Source: Saprospiraceae bacterium (GTDB lineage Bacteria > Bacteroidota > Bacteroidia > Chitinophagales > Saprospiraceae). Taken from it: a stretch of 64,000 nt of DNA. A program made the position numbers and the translations under genes. Below the pieces are notes generated by a model. It saw only the letters and a program-made list of their open reading frames with translations. It did not search any database and was not told the DNA's origin. Where the stretch lies: NCBI GenBank assembly GCA_028285085.1, contig JANQQI010000047.1:216864-280863 (forward strand). The letters are read 5' to 3'. Shown in pieces: positions 48,502 to 57,184 of the stretch; positions within the stretch are counted from its first letter, which is position 1; every line of letters begins with the position of its first letter.

Positions 48502-50709
48502 ATGAAAACGATACGAAAGATCTTATTTGCACTTTTGGTTTGGTGGCTGAGTACGCCCTTGGCTGCCCAAGTCGTGGTCAATGTTAGCGATGGAGAAGGG
48601 ACTTACCATGTCTCCCTCGACGTCACCGTTGATCAATTTGTCGATTTAGTGGGCTGCACTTTTGCGGTTAACTGGGATGCCGCGCATCTGAGTCTGGATA
48701 GTATCGATCAGCTCAATACGGCTATGGGACTGGAGCAATCTAATTTTGGCTGGACCAATGCGAATACATCTTCCGGGAAGTTACCATTCCTTTGGTACCG
48801 CAATGCGATTCTGGAAGGACTAACCTTACCCGATGGAGCTTTGTTGTTTAGATTACATTTTACCATTCTGGACGGTGGAACGACTGAAGTGAGCCTAGGG
48901 CCAAGCTTTTCTGATCTTGAGTTTATCGGCTTTGATGGCGAGAGTCATGTCATTTTACCTTACACGATCAATAGTGGAACAGTAACTGGTATTGGAGCCA
49001 AATTGACGGGTAACGTCTATCAGGAAGATAATCTGGACTGCTTACCGCAAGCTGATGAAATTGGCCTACAACAGTGGCTAGTGAAAGTAGAAGGTGCTAA
49101 TCAGGATTTTTATCGCTTGACCGATGCAGAAGGCCAATATGATTTTTGGCTGGATACAGGAAATTATATTGTGACGCTTCAACTCCCTAATGGTCTTTGG
49201 ACAACTTGCGATAATGATATTCCAGTAGAACTTAGTTTTAATAATCCTGAAACGGTCGATTTTGGACTGCAAGCGGATATCCTCTGTCCTCAGCTCGAAG
49301 TGGACGTGAGTACCCCTTTCTTACGGCGCTGTTTTGATAATACCTATACGCTGAGCTATTGCAATACCGGAACTTTCCGTGCTCAGGATACACGTATTGA
49401 GCTGACTCTGGACGAAGACTTGGAGTTGGTCGCAAGTGATTCGATTTACACCCAGAATCCTTTAGGGGATTATATTTTTGAACTTGGAACGATTGAAGTA
49501 GGTGAATGCAGTCAATTCCGATTTACTGCTCACCTTGATTGTGATGCTACGGTTTTGGGCGAGACTCATTGTGTTAAAGCACACATTTTTCCAGATTCGA
49601 TTTGTGGAGAAAATCTCGTTAATTGGTCTGGTGCCAGCTTAGATGTTGAAGCTGACTGTGAAAATCCCGAAGTCACCTTTACTATTGAGAACAAGGGGAT
49701 GGATATGCTTGAGGGAACTAGTTACATCGTCATTGAGGATGCTGTGATGCACGAAGCGGTACCTCTGCCTCCGATTGCTTCGGGAGGCGAAGTTCCTATT
49801 TCCTTCCCGGCGGATGGTACGACCTATCGTTTATTGGTTGAACAGGTAGATGCGCATCCGGGCATGAGTCAACCCACCGTAGCGATTGAAGGATGTGGTA
49901 CGAATCAAGATGGCGCGTTCAGCTTGGGATATGTCACTATGTTTCCAGAGGATGAGGCTGATTTCTTCATTGCCATCGACTGTCAAGAAAACATCGGATC
50001 GTTCGATCCTAATGATAAACGAGGCTTTCCAAAGGGCTTCACCGCAGATCATTTAATCTATCCTAATCAGGCCATCGAATACCATATTCGTTTTCAAAAT
50101 ACGGGAACTGATACCGCCTTTACGGTAGTGATAGCGGATCAACTATCAGAATGGTTGGATTTGGATTTGTTGGAATTTGGAAGTAGTAGCCATCCTTACC
50201 GTTTTGAAATTAGCGCAGATCGTCAGCTACGTTTTATCTTTGATGATATCAACCTGCCAGATAGTACAACTAACGAAGCGGCCTCGCATGGGTTTGTGAA
50301 ATTTTTGGCCTATCAATTACCTGATTTGCCAGATGGCACCTTGATTACGAATCAAGCGGGGATCTATTTTGATTTTAACGAAGCGATACAGACCAATATA
50401 ACCCGGCATTTAATCCAGCGCGACTTAGTAACGATTGTTGGGCAAGAGCCTATGCAAGCTGGTGTACAGTTAGTCGTCATACCAAATCCGATGCGCGAAG
50501 TTGCTATTTTTCAGATTGAAGGAGTGGATTCAGGACAAATGCTGGAATTGGAGTTATTCGATATCACCGGTCAGTTGATACGAAAGGAGCGTTTTGCTGC
50601 ACCACAAATGATCTTCCAGCCTGATAATCTTTCCGCCGGCCTCTATCTCTATCGCCTTAGTACCGCCGGCCAGATGTTAGAAGCCGGGCGCTTGATTATA
50701 CATCGCTAA
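48502..50709 (+). CDS. T9SS-secreted multidomain protein with N-terminal cohesin-like domain (cassette copy 2)
   Basis: Secreted protein of 735 residues from the ATG at 48502; in-frame ATGs at 48469 and 48481 are possible, but the signal peptide (MKTIRKILFALLVWWLSTPL) starts here. Residues about 23-165 resemble a cohesin-type beta-sandwich (VDLVGCTFAVNWDAAHLSLD). From about 168 on it shares the module of the protein at 43987-46848: SdrD/Cna-B-like domain, VSTPFLRRCFDN region (about 263), NIGSFDPNDKRGFP domain (about 495) and C-terminal type A sorting domain (about 655-735, IPNPMREVAIFQI). The shared part is about 568 residues in both proteins. T9SS export and surface attachment are predicted; the binding partner is unknown. 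Confidence 0.85.
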   Translation: MKTIRKILFALLVWWLSTPLAAQVVVNVSDGEGTYHVSLDVTVDQFVDLVGCTFAVNWDAAHLSLDSIDQLNTAMGLEQSNFGWTNANTSSGKLPFLWYRNAILEGLTLPDGALLFRLHFTILDGGTTEVSLGPSFSDLEFIGFDGESHVILPYTINSGTVTGIGAKLTGNVYQEDNLDCLPQADEIGLQQWLVKVEGANQDFYRLTDAEGQYDFWLDTGNYIVTLQLPNGLWTTCDNDIPVELSFNNPETVDFGLQADILCPQLEVDVSTPFLRRCFDNTYTLSYCNTGTFRAQDTRIELTLDEDLELVASDSIYTQNPLGDYIFELGTIEVGECSQFRFTAHLDCDATVLGETHCVKAHIFPDSICGENLVNWSGASLDVEADCENPEVTFTIENKGMDMLEGTSYIVIEDAVMHEAVPLPPIASGGEVPISFPADGTTYRLLVEQVDAHPGMSQPTVAIEGCGTNQDGAFSLGYVTMFPEDEADFFIAIDCQENIGSFDPNDKRGFPKGFTADHLIYPNQAIEYHIRFQNTGTDTAFTVVIADQLSEWLDLDLLEFGSSSHPYRFEISADRQLRFIFDDINLPDSTTNEAASHGFVKFLAYQLPDLPDGTLITNQAGIYFDFNEAIQTNITRHLIQRDLVTIVGQEPMQAGVQLVVIPNPMREVAIFQIEGVDSGQMLELELFDITGQLIRKERFAAPQMIFQPDNLSAGLYLYRLSTAGQMLEAGRLIIHR

Positions 50710-50723
50710 TTCCAAGTGACGAC

Positions 50724-52532
50724 TTATTGTAAATTATCGCCGCGCAAAATACGGAAGCGCTTCCGGGCGTCTACGGCAAAAGTACTGCCCGAGTAGTCGA
50801 TGAAAATCTTCTCGTAGAGGGCCTTAGCCTGTTCCGTGTCATTGAGCTGATTCTCGTAAAGTTGGGCCAATTCATAAAGGGCGTTATCGGCGCGAATACC
50901 ATCGCTGTGGTCGTCGATAATGCTTTGGAGCATTGCTGCGGCTTGATCGTATTGGCGTGTTTTCTGATAAATCTTTGATTTGGTATACAAGATATCATCC
51001 TCCAGTGCATGCTCAGGAAATTGTTTAGCCAGGCTATCTAGCTTGAGGAAGGCATCGTCAAAGCGATTTTGAAAAACCAATAAGTCTGCTTCAGAATAAA
51101 ATTTGAGAGCGGCTTCAGTGGTATCCAAACCAAGGTGATCCATGATGAAGATCGATAAATCTAAGGCATCGTTTGAGATTAACTTGGACGTTGAGGCCTT
51201 TAGAATATCAAATTGGGTTTGAGCCCATTGAAAGTCACCTGCGAAATACGATAGCTTGGCATTGCGGTAGCGTGCTTCGTGGCCCAGGAGATCATCTTTA
51301 TGGGCTTTATCAACTTGAGAGTACAAAAGCGTCGCTTCCCAAATTTCACCTTTCATAAGATAGAAATCGGCCAGGCTGAGCTTCCCTCGTGCCAATACAA
51401 ATTCGTTGATGCCAGGATATTTGATCATATCATCCAAAAGAGCAATGGCTTTCTCCAGGTCATTGAGGTAGAATGCTTCTAACTCGGCTAGCTCTGCAAT
51501 AATTGGCGCAGTCATTTGATTGCGACCGAATTCGTTGAGAAAGGTATCGTAGTCTGCTTCGAGCGCGCGTAAATCGGTTTCGGCATAATCAAAGCCTTGG
51601 GTTATTTTTTGCCGTTGGCAATTAAGCGAAGCACGCTTTGCTTCGACATAAAAGGTGGAGGTGGTTCCTTTTTCGTTGATGACATAATTATAAGCTTCGA
51701 TGGCAACATCGAATTCACCATCGTTGGCGGCAATCTCGGCAATACGCATCACTCGGCCACCATTTTCATCTAATTGACGATCTAAGGCCCGTGACTGGCG
51801 TAGCGCGTTACGATAATCTTTTCGCTGAATGAATACCCAAGCTAACAATTCGGGGTAGAGCGGAATATCTGGTTCGTCTTGGATACGGTCGTAAAGCTGG
51901 ACTTGTAGTTCGTCAAAATCATCTTTTGACAGATAGCGCTGGAAGATGGATTTAAGCTGATTAACTCGTCCTGGATTAACAGTTAAGCTAAGCAAGTAAT
52001 TTTCTATCATAGGTGCAGCATCACCTTTTCGTCGATACAGATCCCCGAGATTATAGGAAAAAACCGTATCATCCTTGAGTAACTTTGCGCCGCGCTCGTA
52101 GGCACTGATCGCCAACTCATACTTTGTCAAATTCGTAAACGCATTCGCCAGTCGGGTAATGGTGAAGCGATCTTCGGGTAAGCCTTCAATTGCTTTCTGA
52201 TACATTGCTTTGGCCTCTTCGTCACGATATTGGCGCTCGTACAAATTGCCGTAAGTCACATAGAGTTGAATATCATCGGGATAGCGCGCTAATTGTTGCT
52301 TGATCGTGGCTTCACATCGATCGTAATCTTCCAGTGCAATCAAGCATTCTATATAGCGATTGAAATAATAATCGACATTGGTCCCCTTTTCGTACAATTG
52401 CTGATAAAGCTGTGCGGCTTTTTCGTATTCGCCGCTGGCATAGTATTGCTGCGCCAGTTTCGATTGCTGTGCAAATAGGCCAAAAGGTAAAACACCAAGT
52501 ACCAAGATGAGTATAGCGAGCTTGAATTTCAT
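50724..52532 (-). CDS. Secreted tetratricopeptide-repeat protein
   Basis: Protein of 602 residues with a signal peptide (MKFKLAILILVLGVLPFGLFA). At least eight TPR-like units follow, including SGEYEKAAQLYQQLYEKGTN, LYVTYGNLYERQYRDEEAKA and QYDQAAAMLQSIIDDHSDGI near the C-terminus. Such proteins act as scaffolds in the periplasm or at the outer membrane. No enzyme domain is visible. It converges on the cassette 2 secreted protein with 14 bp between stops. Confidence 0.85.
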   Translation of the reverse strand: MKFKLAILILVLGVLPFGLFAQQSKLAQQYYASGEYEKAAQLYQQLYEKGTNVDYYFNRYIECLIALEDYDRCEATIKQQLARYPDDIQLYVTYGNLYERQYRDEEAKAMYQKAIEGLPEDRFTITRLANAFTNLTKYELAISAYERGAKLLKDDTVFSYNLGDLYRRKGDAAPMIENYLLSLTVNPGRVNQLKSIFQRYLSKDDFDELQVQLYDRIQDEPDIPLYPELLAWVFIQRKDYRNALRQSRALDRQLDENGGRVMRIAEIAANDGEFDVAIEAYNYVINEKGTTSTFYVEAKRASLNCQRQKITQGFDYAETDLRALEADYDTFLNEFGRNQMTAPIIAELAELEAFYLNDLEKAIALLDDMIKYPGINEFVLARGKLSLADFYLMKGEIWEATLLYSQVDKAHKDDLLGHEARYRNAKLSYFAGDFQWAQTQFDILKASTSKLISNDALDLSIFIMDHLGLDTTEAALKFYSEADLLVFQNRFDDAFLKLDSLAKQFPEHALEDDILYTKSKIYQKTRQYDQAAAMLQSIIDDHSDGIRADNALYELAQLYENQLNDTEQAKALYEKIFIDYSGSTFAVDARKRFRILRGDNLQ

Positions 52533-52761
52533 CAGCAGTTGTTTCTATTTAAGAATGATCGGGGAGGAATGTTCTTTTCCTCTGTCTGTGCAAGTTATAA
52601 TCAAAAATAAAAGATTACACTGGTCTGGTCTATATGATGGTGTCGGAGAGGTTATACAATTATGTATGCTGGTAATCTCTTCTCCTTAATTATCACTTAA
52701 AGTACCTAATAAAAAACGAAGTACTACTGCAAAAGTTGCCCCATAAATGAGTGGGATAAAA

Positions 52762-52800
52762 CAAAAACGGTTGCTTTCACTGGGAAAACAACCGTTTTTG
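52762..52800 (-). terminator. Terminator of the vanZ-tonB unit
   Basis: Twelve-bp perfect stem (52762-52773 with 52789-52800), followed on the minus strand by a T-rich run, 21 bp past the TonB gene stop. Confidence 0.7.
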
Positions 52801-52820
52801 ATGAAGTTATTACTGAAGTA

Positions 52821-53726
52821 TTACTCCAGGCGGAATTTCACCGGCAAGTTGAAGTATACCTTTACAGGCTTACCTCTTTGACGACCGGGAACCCACTTAT
52901 GCGATTTATTCATCAATTTGACTACACGAAGTGCTTCTTGACCACACTGAGCTCCAATGTCACGGAGAATTTGTGGATCTTTTACACTACCGTCTTTATC
53001 AACAACGAACTTAATTACCACAGTTCCTTCTACACCGTTTTCACGGGCAATCGGAGGATATTTAATGTTCTTGTAGATGAACTGAAGCATTTTTTGCTGA
53101 GCGCATTGCTCACGCTCGCCTTTTGGTTTGTCTTCACAACCCGGGAAACGTGGCATTTCTTCCACCACTTGGAAAATTTCCTCCACCTCAGGTTCTGGCG
53201 GTGGTGGTGGTGGCGGCGGTGGGGGAGGTGGTGCTTCCTCTACAACAGGTGGAGCTTCCACTTCCGTTTCAATATCGATCTCCTGATCTTCGAATACAGG
53301 CTCATCTTCTTCTTCAATTTCTTCTTCCGGCACCTCTTCGATTACGGGTGGTGGCGGTGGTGGTGGTGGCGGTGGCGGCTCTGCCGTACGTGGTGGCTCG
53401 ATTTCGATGTCCTCCTCGTAGACCAACGCATCATCTGGAATATCTACCTCATCCTCAAAAGAGGTCCAGCTAAAGGCTAAGATGGTGATACCCAGTGACG
53501 CCAAAAGCCCCACATTGAGAAACGTACCACTCAATCGGAATGCATCTACTGCTGGGTGCTTCGTACGACCATCCAACGGTGATTTAGCATTATAATCCGA
53601 CGAACTTAACCCTTCCTTAGCTTTCTGGCCGAAATTCCAGCGCATAAAGATGCCCAGTGCTATGAGGATAACTGCTAACGCAACTACCAACATCAGGACA
53701 GCCTTTCCGCTAAATACGATATCCAT
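52821..53726 (-). CDS. TonB-family energy transducer with two N-terminal membrane segments
   Basis: Protein of 301 residues. Two hydrophobic segments lie at about residues 9-28 and 65-88, then a periplasmic linker with two runs of about 11-12 prolines separated by strongly acidic stretches (EEVPEEEIEEEDE), then a TonB C-terminal domain (about 215-301: NIKYPPIARENGVEGTVVIKF, VKVYFNLPVKFRL). The family couples inner-membrane proton motive force to TonB-dependent outer-membrane receptors. Two N-terminal membrane segments are more than the usual single anchor. It follows the VanZ-like gene by 2 bp; exbB/exbD are not here. Confidence 0.88.
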   Translation of the reverse strand: MDIVFSGKAVLMLVVALAVILIALGIFMRWNFGQKAKEGLSSSDYNAKSPLDGRTKHPAVDAFRLSGTFLNVGLLASLGITILAFSWTSFEDEVDIPDDALVYEEDIEIEPPRTAEPPPPPPPPPPPVIEEVPEEEIEEEDEPVFEDQEIDIETEVEAPPVVEEAPPPPPPPPPPPPEPEVEEIFQVVEEMPRFPGCEDKPKGEREQCAQQKMLQFIYKNIKYPPIARENGVEGTVVIKFVVDKDGSVKDPQILRDIGAQCGQEALRVVKLMNKSHKWVPGRQRGKPVKVYFNLPVKFRLE

Positions 53727-53728
53727 AC

Positions 53729-54127
53729 TTAAGGGTTTTTAATAACAAAATATCTGAACAAAAATAGCCCAAAGATTGAGCCGATAATATTAGCAATAAT
53801 ATCCTGAACTTCAAAATATCTCCCTGGGAAAAAGAGAAACTGCATGACCTCCATCAAGACCCCGTAAACTGCGCTTAAAAGAATCCAATACCAGCTATTG
53901 GTAAAGGCTGGAAGACCTTTTGCCCGGGAGTAATCAATGCGAATCAACAAGACTGTGAAAACACCATAGATGATGAAATGGCCAATCTTGTCTGGTGCAA
54001 ATAAATCCCACCAGGATTCTGGTAAACTAACTCCTGGACCGGAGGAAAGCACTAAAATCAATAGTGCCCAAGCAATCGCGGGAAGATATTTTTTCAAGAA
54101 TTTAGTATCTGTCTTTACAGCATACAT
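53729..54127 (-). CDS. VanZ-like membrane protein
   Basis: Protein of 132 residues with about four membrane segments and the VanZ-family motifs LFAPDKIGHFIIYGVFTVLL, YGVLMEVMQFLFFPGRYFE and VQDIIANIIGSIFG. The original VanZ confers teicoplanin resistance in enterococci, but the domain is widespread and resistance should not be assumed. It is 2 bp upstream of the TonB-family gene and has its own upstream promoter, so the two form an operon. Confidence 0.88.
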   Translation of the reverse strand: MYAVKTDTKFLKKYLPAIAWALLILVLSSGPGVSLPESWWDLFAPDKIGHFIIYGVFTVLLIRIDYSRAKGLPAFTNSWYWILLSAVYGVLMEVMQFLFFPGRYFEVQDIIANIIGSIFGLFLFRYFVIKNP

Positions 54128-54141
54128 CTAGAAGATGCAGG

Positions 54142-54170
54142 CAAAATTACTTTTGGTGTGTCACCTCCAA
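54142..54170 (-). promoter_or_regulatory. Bacteroidota-type promoter of the vanZ-tonB unit
   Basis: On the minus strand TTG (54168-54170) and TAATTTTG (54142-54149) are separated by 18 nt, with the start codon 15 nt past the -7 element. Confidence 0.5.
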
Positions 54171-54193
54171 TTTTTTTTGATTTTTTATGCGGT

Positions 54194-54589
54194 CTAATCA
54201 GTACCTACCAATTTTTGATACTCTTCCGCACTCATCAAGCCATCCAATTCACTGGGATCACTTATCTCAATTTTGATGATCCAGCCCTCTCCGTAAGGTG
54301 AATCGTTGATAAGCGTCGGATTATCCCCTTTAGTGTCATCCAGGGCTTCGTTAAATTCAATGATTTTACCTGCGATGGGCATGTACAATTCGGAGGTTGT
54401 TTTCACTGCTTCGACGGTACCGAATTCAGCATTCTGTTCCAGTTCTTCGCCGACACTTTCAACTTCAACATAAACGAGTTCTCCTAATTCAGATTGCGCA
54501 AAATCCGTAATACCAATAGTCGCAATGTTATCCTCTACGCGAACCCACTCGTGCTCTTCAGTATATTTCAAGTCATTAGGAAATTCCAT
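54194..54589 (-). CDS. gcvH: Glycine cleavage system H protein
   Basis: Lipoyl carrier of 131 residues that shuttles the aminomethyl group in glycine cleavage and may also donate lipoyl groups. The lipoylated lysine is K63 in GTVEAVKTTSELYMP. The N-terminal LKYTEEHEWVRVEDN and central GELVYVEVESVGEEL are typical of the family. P, T and L subunits are not in the window, so the gene is detached from the rest of the system. It has a fitting upstream promoter. Confidence 0.96.
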   Translation of the reverse strand: MEFPNDLKYTEEHEWVRVEDNIATIGITDFAQSELGELVYVEVESVGEELEQNAEFGTVEAVKTTSELYMPIAGKIIEFNEALDDTKGDNPTLINDSPYGEGWIIKIEISDPSELDGLMSAEEYQKLVGTD

Positions 54590-54714
54590 AAATAGAGATT
54601 GTTTTAAGGTGGAATAAATATGGTTAAGGGACTGAAAGAAATGATCGATAAACTATTTTGAATTTTTAGAAAAGACAGTTTAGCGATTGTTCTATCATAG
54701 TACTAAGGGGTGCC

Positions 54715-54746
54715 CAAAAATAATTTTTTTTCCAAAGCTTTTTCAA
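54715..54746 (-). promoter_or_regulatory. Putative Bacteroidota-type promoter of gcvH
   Basis: Minus-strand TTG (54744-54746) and TATTTTTG (54715-54722) are separated by 21 nt, giving a 5' leader of roughly 115 nt before gcvH. No recognisable riboswitch is seen in the leader. Confidence 0.4.
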
Positions 54747-54788
54747 CAAATCGAGCTGAAAAAATCATGAAGTATCTTTAAGCCTACC

Positions 54789-54825
54789 GAAAAACAAAAA
54801 GCCGGATGCGATTGGCAATCCGGCT
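54789..54825 (-). terminator. Terminator of the citrate synthase gene
   Basis: Eight-bp GC-rich stem (54800-54807 with 54818-54825), then a T-rich run when read on the minus strand, 25 bp past the stop of the citrate synthase gene. Confidence 0.75.
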
Positions 54826-54849
54826 CTATTTTTATAATCGTTTTTTCGT

Positions 54850-56169
54850 CTAATTTACACTGAGTTCTTTAGCTAAATACTCAGTTACCCAACTAGAGGT
54901 TACTGATTTTGGTCGCTCCAATGGGAAACCCAGGGCACGCGACCAGCAGAGTTGTGATAATACACCAAGGGCGCGTGACACACCGAACAGCACCGTATAG
55001 TAGCTGTACTGCGTTAAACCGTAGTGTACTAAGATAGCTCCAGAGTGAGCATCTACATTCGGCCATGGATTTTTCACTTTACCCAGGCTCTGTAGAATCG
55101 GAGGAATCACTTCAAAGCATTTCCATACTACAGAAATCGTCTCAGAATCGTGGATGTATTCTTCTGCAAAGCGCTTCTGTGCGATGAAACGAGGATCAGG
55201 CTGACGTAATACGGCATGGCCGTAGCCAGGAATAACTTGACCGGAAGCTAGGGTACTGTTTACGTAGTCTGAAATTTGCTGCTTTGTCGGGCGGCGCGTA
55301 CCGAGTGTATCGAGCATGCGGAATATCCACTTGATAACTTCTTGATTGGCCAAGCCGTGTAATGGGCCAGCCAGAGCGCTCATCCCACCGTTGAAGGCAT
55401 AGTAAGCATCACTCAAAGTAGAACCTACCAAGTGTGTCGCGTGGGCTGAAGCATTACCGCCTTCGTGATCCGCGTGGATGGTCAGGTACAAACGCATGAA
55501 GCTTTTGAAATCTTCGCCTTCGATGCCGAGCATGTGTGCAAAGTTACCACCCCAATCCAGAGAAATATCTGGCATGATGTGTTTGCCATTATGGTAAGTG
55601 CGGCGATAAATATAGGCAGCGATGCGAGGCAAGCGAGCCACAAGATTCATCGTATCCTCATAAGTTGCATCCCAGTACTCACTTTTACGCATTCCCTCAG
55701 CGTAGCGATGGGAGAAAACACTTCCAGTTTGCATCGAAGCAATCGCAACACAAAGTTGCGTCATCGGGTGCGTATTCGTGGGCAGTGCATCAAGCGCCTT
55801 GAAGGTGTGATCCGGGACGATAGATCGGCTGGTCCATTGATTTGTTAACCAAGTCGTTTGTTCTTCCGTCGGCACCTCTCCAACCAGCATCAACCAAAAC
55901 AAGCCTTCTGGTAGTGGCTCTTTATCATTTTTAGCACGTGGCAATAGATCTCTTAATTCAGGAATAGAATAACCTCGGAAGCGAATACCATCTATTGGGT
56001 CGAGCTGAGAAGGTTCCCAAATCATACTTTTTACACCGCGCATACCGCCGAACACTTGATTGAGCGTCACTTCATCGACCTTTCTGCCTCCATGCTCTTT
56101 GAGCATAGCTTTGATATTGGCTTTTAATTCCGAAGATTTTTCCTGAAACTTTTGCTTAAGAGGATCCAT
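54850..56169 (-). CDS. gltA: Citrate synthase, mitochondrial-type
   Basis: Enzyme of 439 residues condensing acetyl-CoA and oxaloacetate. Active-site H271 (GPLHGLANQEV), H318 (VIPGYGHAVLRQPDP) and D373 (PNVDAHSG) are all present. The stretches YLTIHADHEGGNASAHATHL and YYTVLFGVSRALGVLSQLCW closely resemble the animal mitochondrial enzyme rather than the usual bacterial GltA. The protein also has a long N-terminal helix (about 1-30) as in that class. It should be homodimeric, without the allosteric NADH site of hexameric bacterial forms; this part is inference. A minus-strand TATTTTTG (56251-56258) is a possible -7 element. Confidence 0.95.
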   Translation of the reverse strand: MDPLKQKFQEKSSELKANIKAMLKEHGGRKVDEVTLNQVFGGMRGVKSMIWEPSQLDPIDGIRFRGYSIPELRDLLPRAKNDKEPLPEGLFWLMLVGEVPTEEQTTWLTNQWTSRSIVPDHTFKALDALPTNTHPMTQLCVAIASMQTGSVFSHRYAEGMRKSEYWDATYEDTMNLVARLPRIAAYIYRRTYHNGKHIMPDISLDWGGNFAHMLGIEGEDFKSFMRLYLTIHADHEGGNASAHATHLVGSTLSDAYYAFNGGMSALAGPLHGLANQEVIKWIFRMLDTLGTRRPTKQQISDYVNSTLASGQVIPGYGHAVLRQPDPRFIAQKRFAEEYIHDSETISVVWKCFEVIPPILQSLGKVKNPWPNVDAHSGAILVHYGLTQYSYYTVLFGVSRALGVLSQLCWSRALGFPLERPKSVTSSWVTEYLAKELSVN

Positions 56170-56250
56170 TGAGAAATGTTAAAATTATAGTTTGATTTTA
56201 CTTGATAATACAAACACCAATTGATGTGTTTTGTTGTTGAATGCAAGCGA

Positions 56251-56258
56251 CAAAAATA
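56251..56258 (-). promoter_or_regulatory. Putative -7 element of the citrate synthase gene
   Basis: Minus-strand TATTTTTG matches TAnnTTTG and lies about 80 nt before the start at 56169. A TTG at 56282-56284 (minus strand) is slightly too far upstream, 23 nt, so the promoter is only likely. Confidence 0.4.
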
Positions 56259-56314
56259 GCGATTTATCGCCAGAAAACCCACAACCTTCTCGAAGAATGC
56301 TTTTCCCGTAAAAC

Positions 56315-56349
56315 TAAAAGCGGCTAAACGATGAGTCTAGCCGCTTTTA
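56315..56349 (-). terminator. Terminator of the small secreted helical protein gene
   Basis: Perfect 12-bp stem (56315-56326 with 56338-56349, 11-nt loop) 23 bp past the stop at 56373, with a T-rich run on the minus strand. Confidence 0.75.
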
Positions 56350-56372
56350 ATGGGAGGATAAAGATGAGAACA

Positions 56373-56783
56373 CTAATTCTCAAGTTCGAGTAGTGCCGCT
56401 TCAATCTCTTCCGCAGAAGCACCAGCTTCTTTTAATTCTTTGACTTTCGCAGCCCGACGTGTACGCCATTCGATACGAGCTTGGCGGTAAGTATCCATTT
56501 GCTCTTCTTTTAGTAAACGACGAATGGATGCATCGGTGCTATAATGAATTGCTCTGAGTTTGTGCTGAAAGCGCTTGACATCTGTCGCACGCAAAGGCTC
56601 GATTTCAGCGAGGTTGCGTTGTTTGCGTTCCTGAATTTCCAACATCGTTACTTGTTGTTGGTCATCCAACTGATACAATTCAATCAGTTTATCTGCATCT
56701 GCTTGAGCAATTGTTGTTTGATCTTGTGCTTGTACTTGTAGACCTAAAAGAAGGAGGACGAAGCAGAAAAAAACATTTTTCAT
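56373..56783 (-). CDS. Small secreted helical protein, function unknown
   Basis: Protein of 136 residues with a signal peptide (MKNVFFCFVLLLLGLQVQA). The mature part is an all-helical, charged protein rich in Gln, Glu and Arg (EEQMDTYRQARIEWRTRRAA), similar in character to Spy/CpxP-type periplasmic chaperones, but the family motif LTxxQ is not clearly seen. I do not assign a function. It is transcribed towards the citrate synthase gene and ends at its own terminator. Confidence 0.65.
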   Translation of the reverse strand: MKNVFFCFVLLLLGLQVQAQDQTTIAQADADKLIELYQLDDQQQVTMLEIQERKQRNLAEIEPLRATDVKRFQHKLRAIHYSTDASIRRLLKEEQMDTYRQARIEWRTRRAAKVKELKEAGASAEEIEAALLELEN

Positions 56784-57184
56784 AAAAACTATTGTTTTGG
56801 AAACGGAATAAAGTCAATTTTGCGATCACGCTAAAATACAACTTTGTTGTGATTACTTGGCCTATTCCGTGTAGGAAGTCATAATATTTGGCCGATTAAG
56901 TTAAGAATCAGACAAAAAACTACGATTACTTTTAGATAAAACGCTCGTAGATGCAGGATTTGTTGCTTGCCAATGGTAAAATGTAGAATTGCGACTTAAT
57001 CTAAGTCGCGATTGATAAGAGGATTGGGGGAGAATCCTGTGAATGATTGGTGATTTTACCGTACAAACTGGACGAATAACCTCCTTCCAAGTTTGATTGC
57101 AACTTGCATTACTAGATTGATCGGTATTTTTGTGATTGCATCTTCGTGTAACATTATCGGAATTTTATAGTAAATAAATAAAAA
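56784..57184. other. Non-coding gap of 401 bp between divergent genes
   Basis: No gene seen. It holds a near-perfect hairpin at 56989-57011 (8-bp perfect core with GCGACTTA arms and a 3-nt loop, 10 bp with flanking pairs) and a weaker inverted repeat at 57020-57038. No convincing promoter or tRNA is visible. Confidence 0.5.

Noticed and set aside
52878..53480. A plus-strand 200-codon frame rich in Trp, Arg and Phe
   Set aside because: It is the complement of the proline-run region of the TonB gene; the bias comes from the GGN repeats.
53729..54127. Glycopeptide resistance gene, from VanZ similarity
   Set aside because: The VanZ domain is widespread without resistance, and no vanA-type cluster adjoins.
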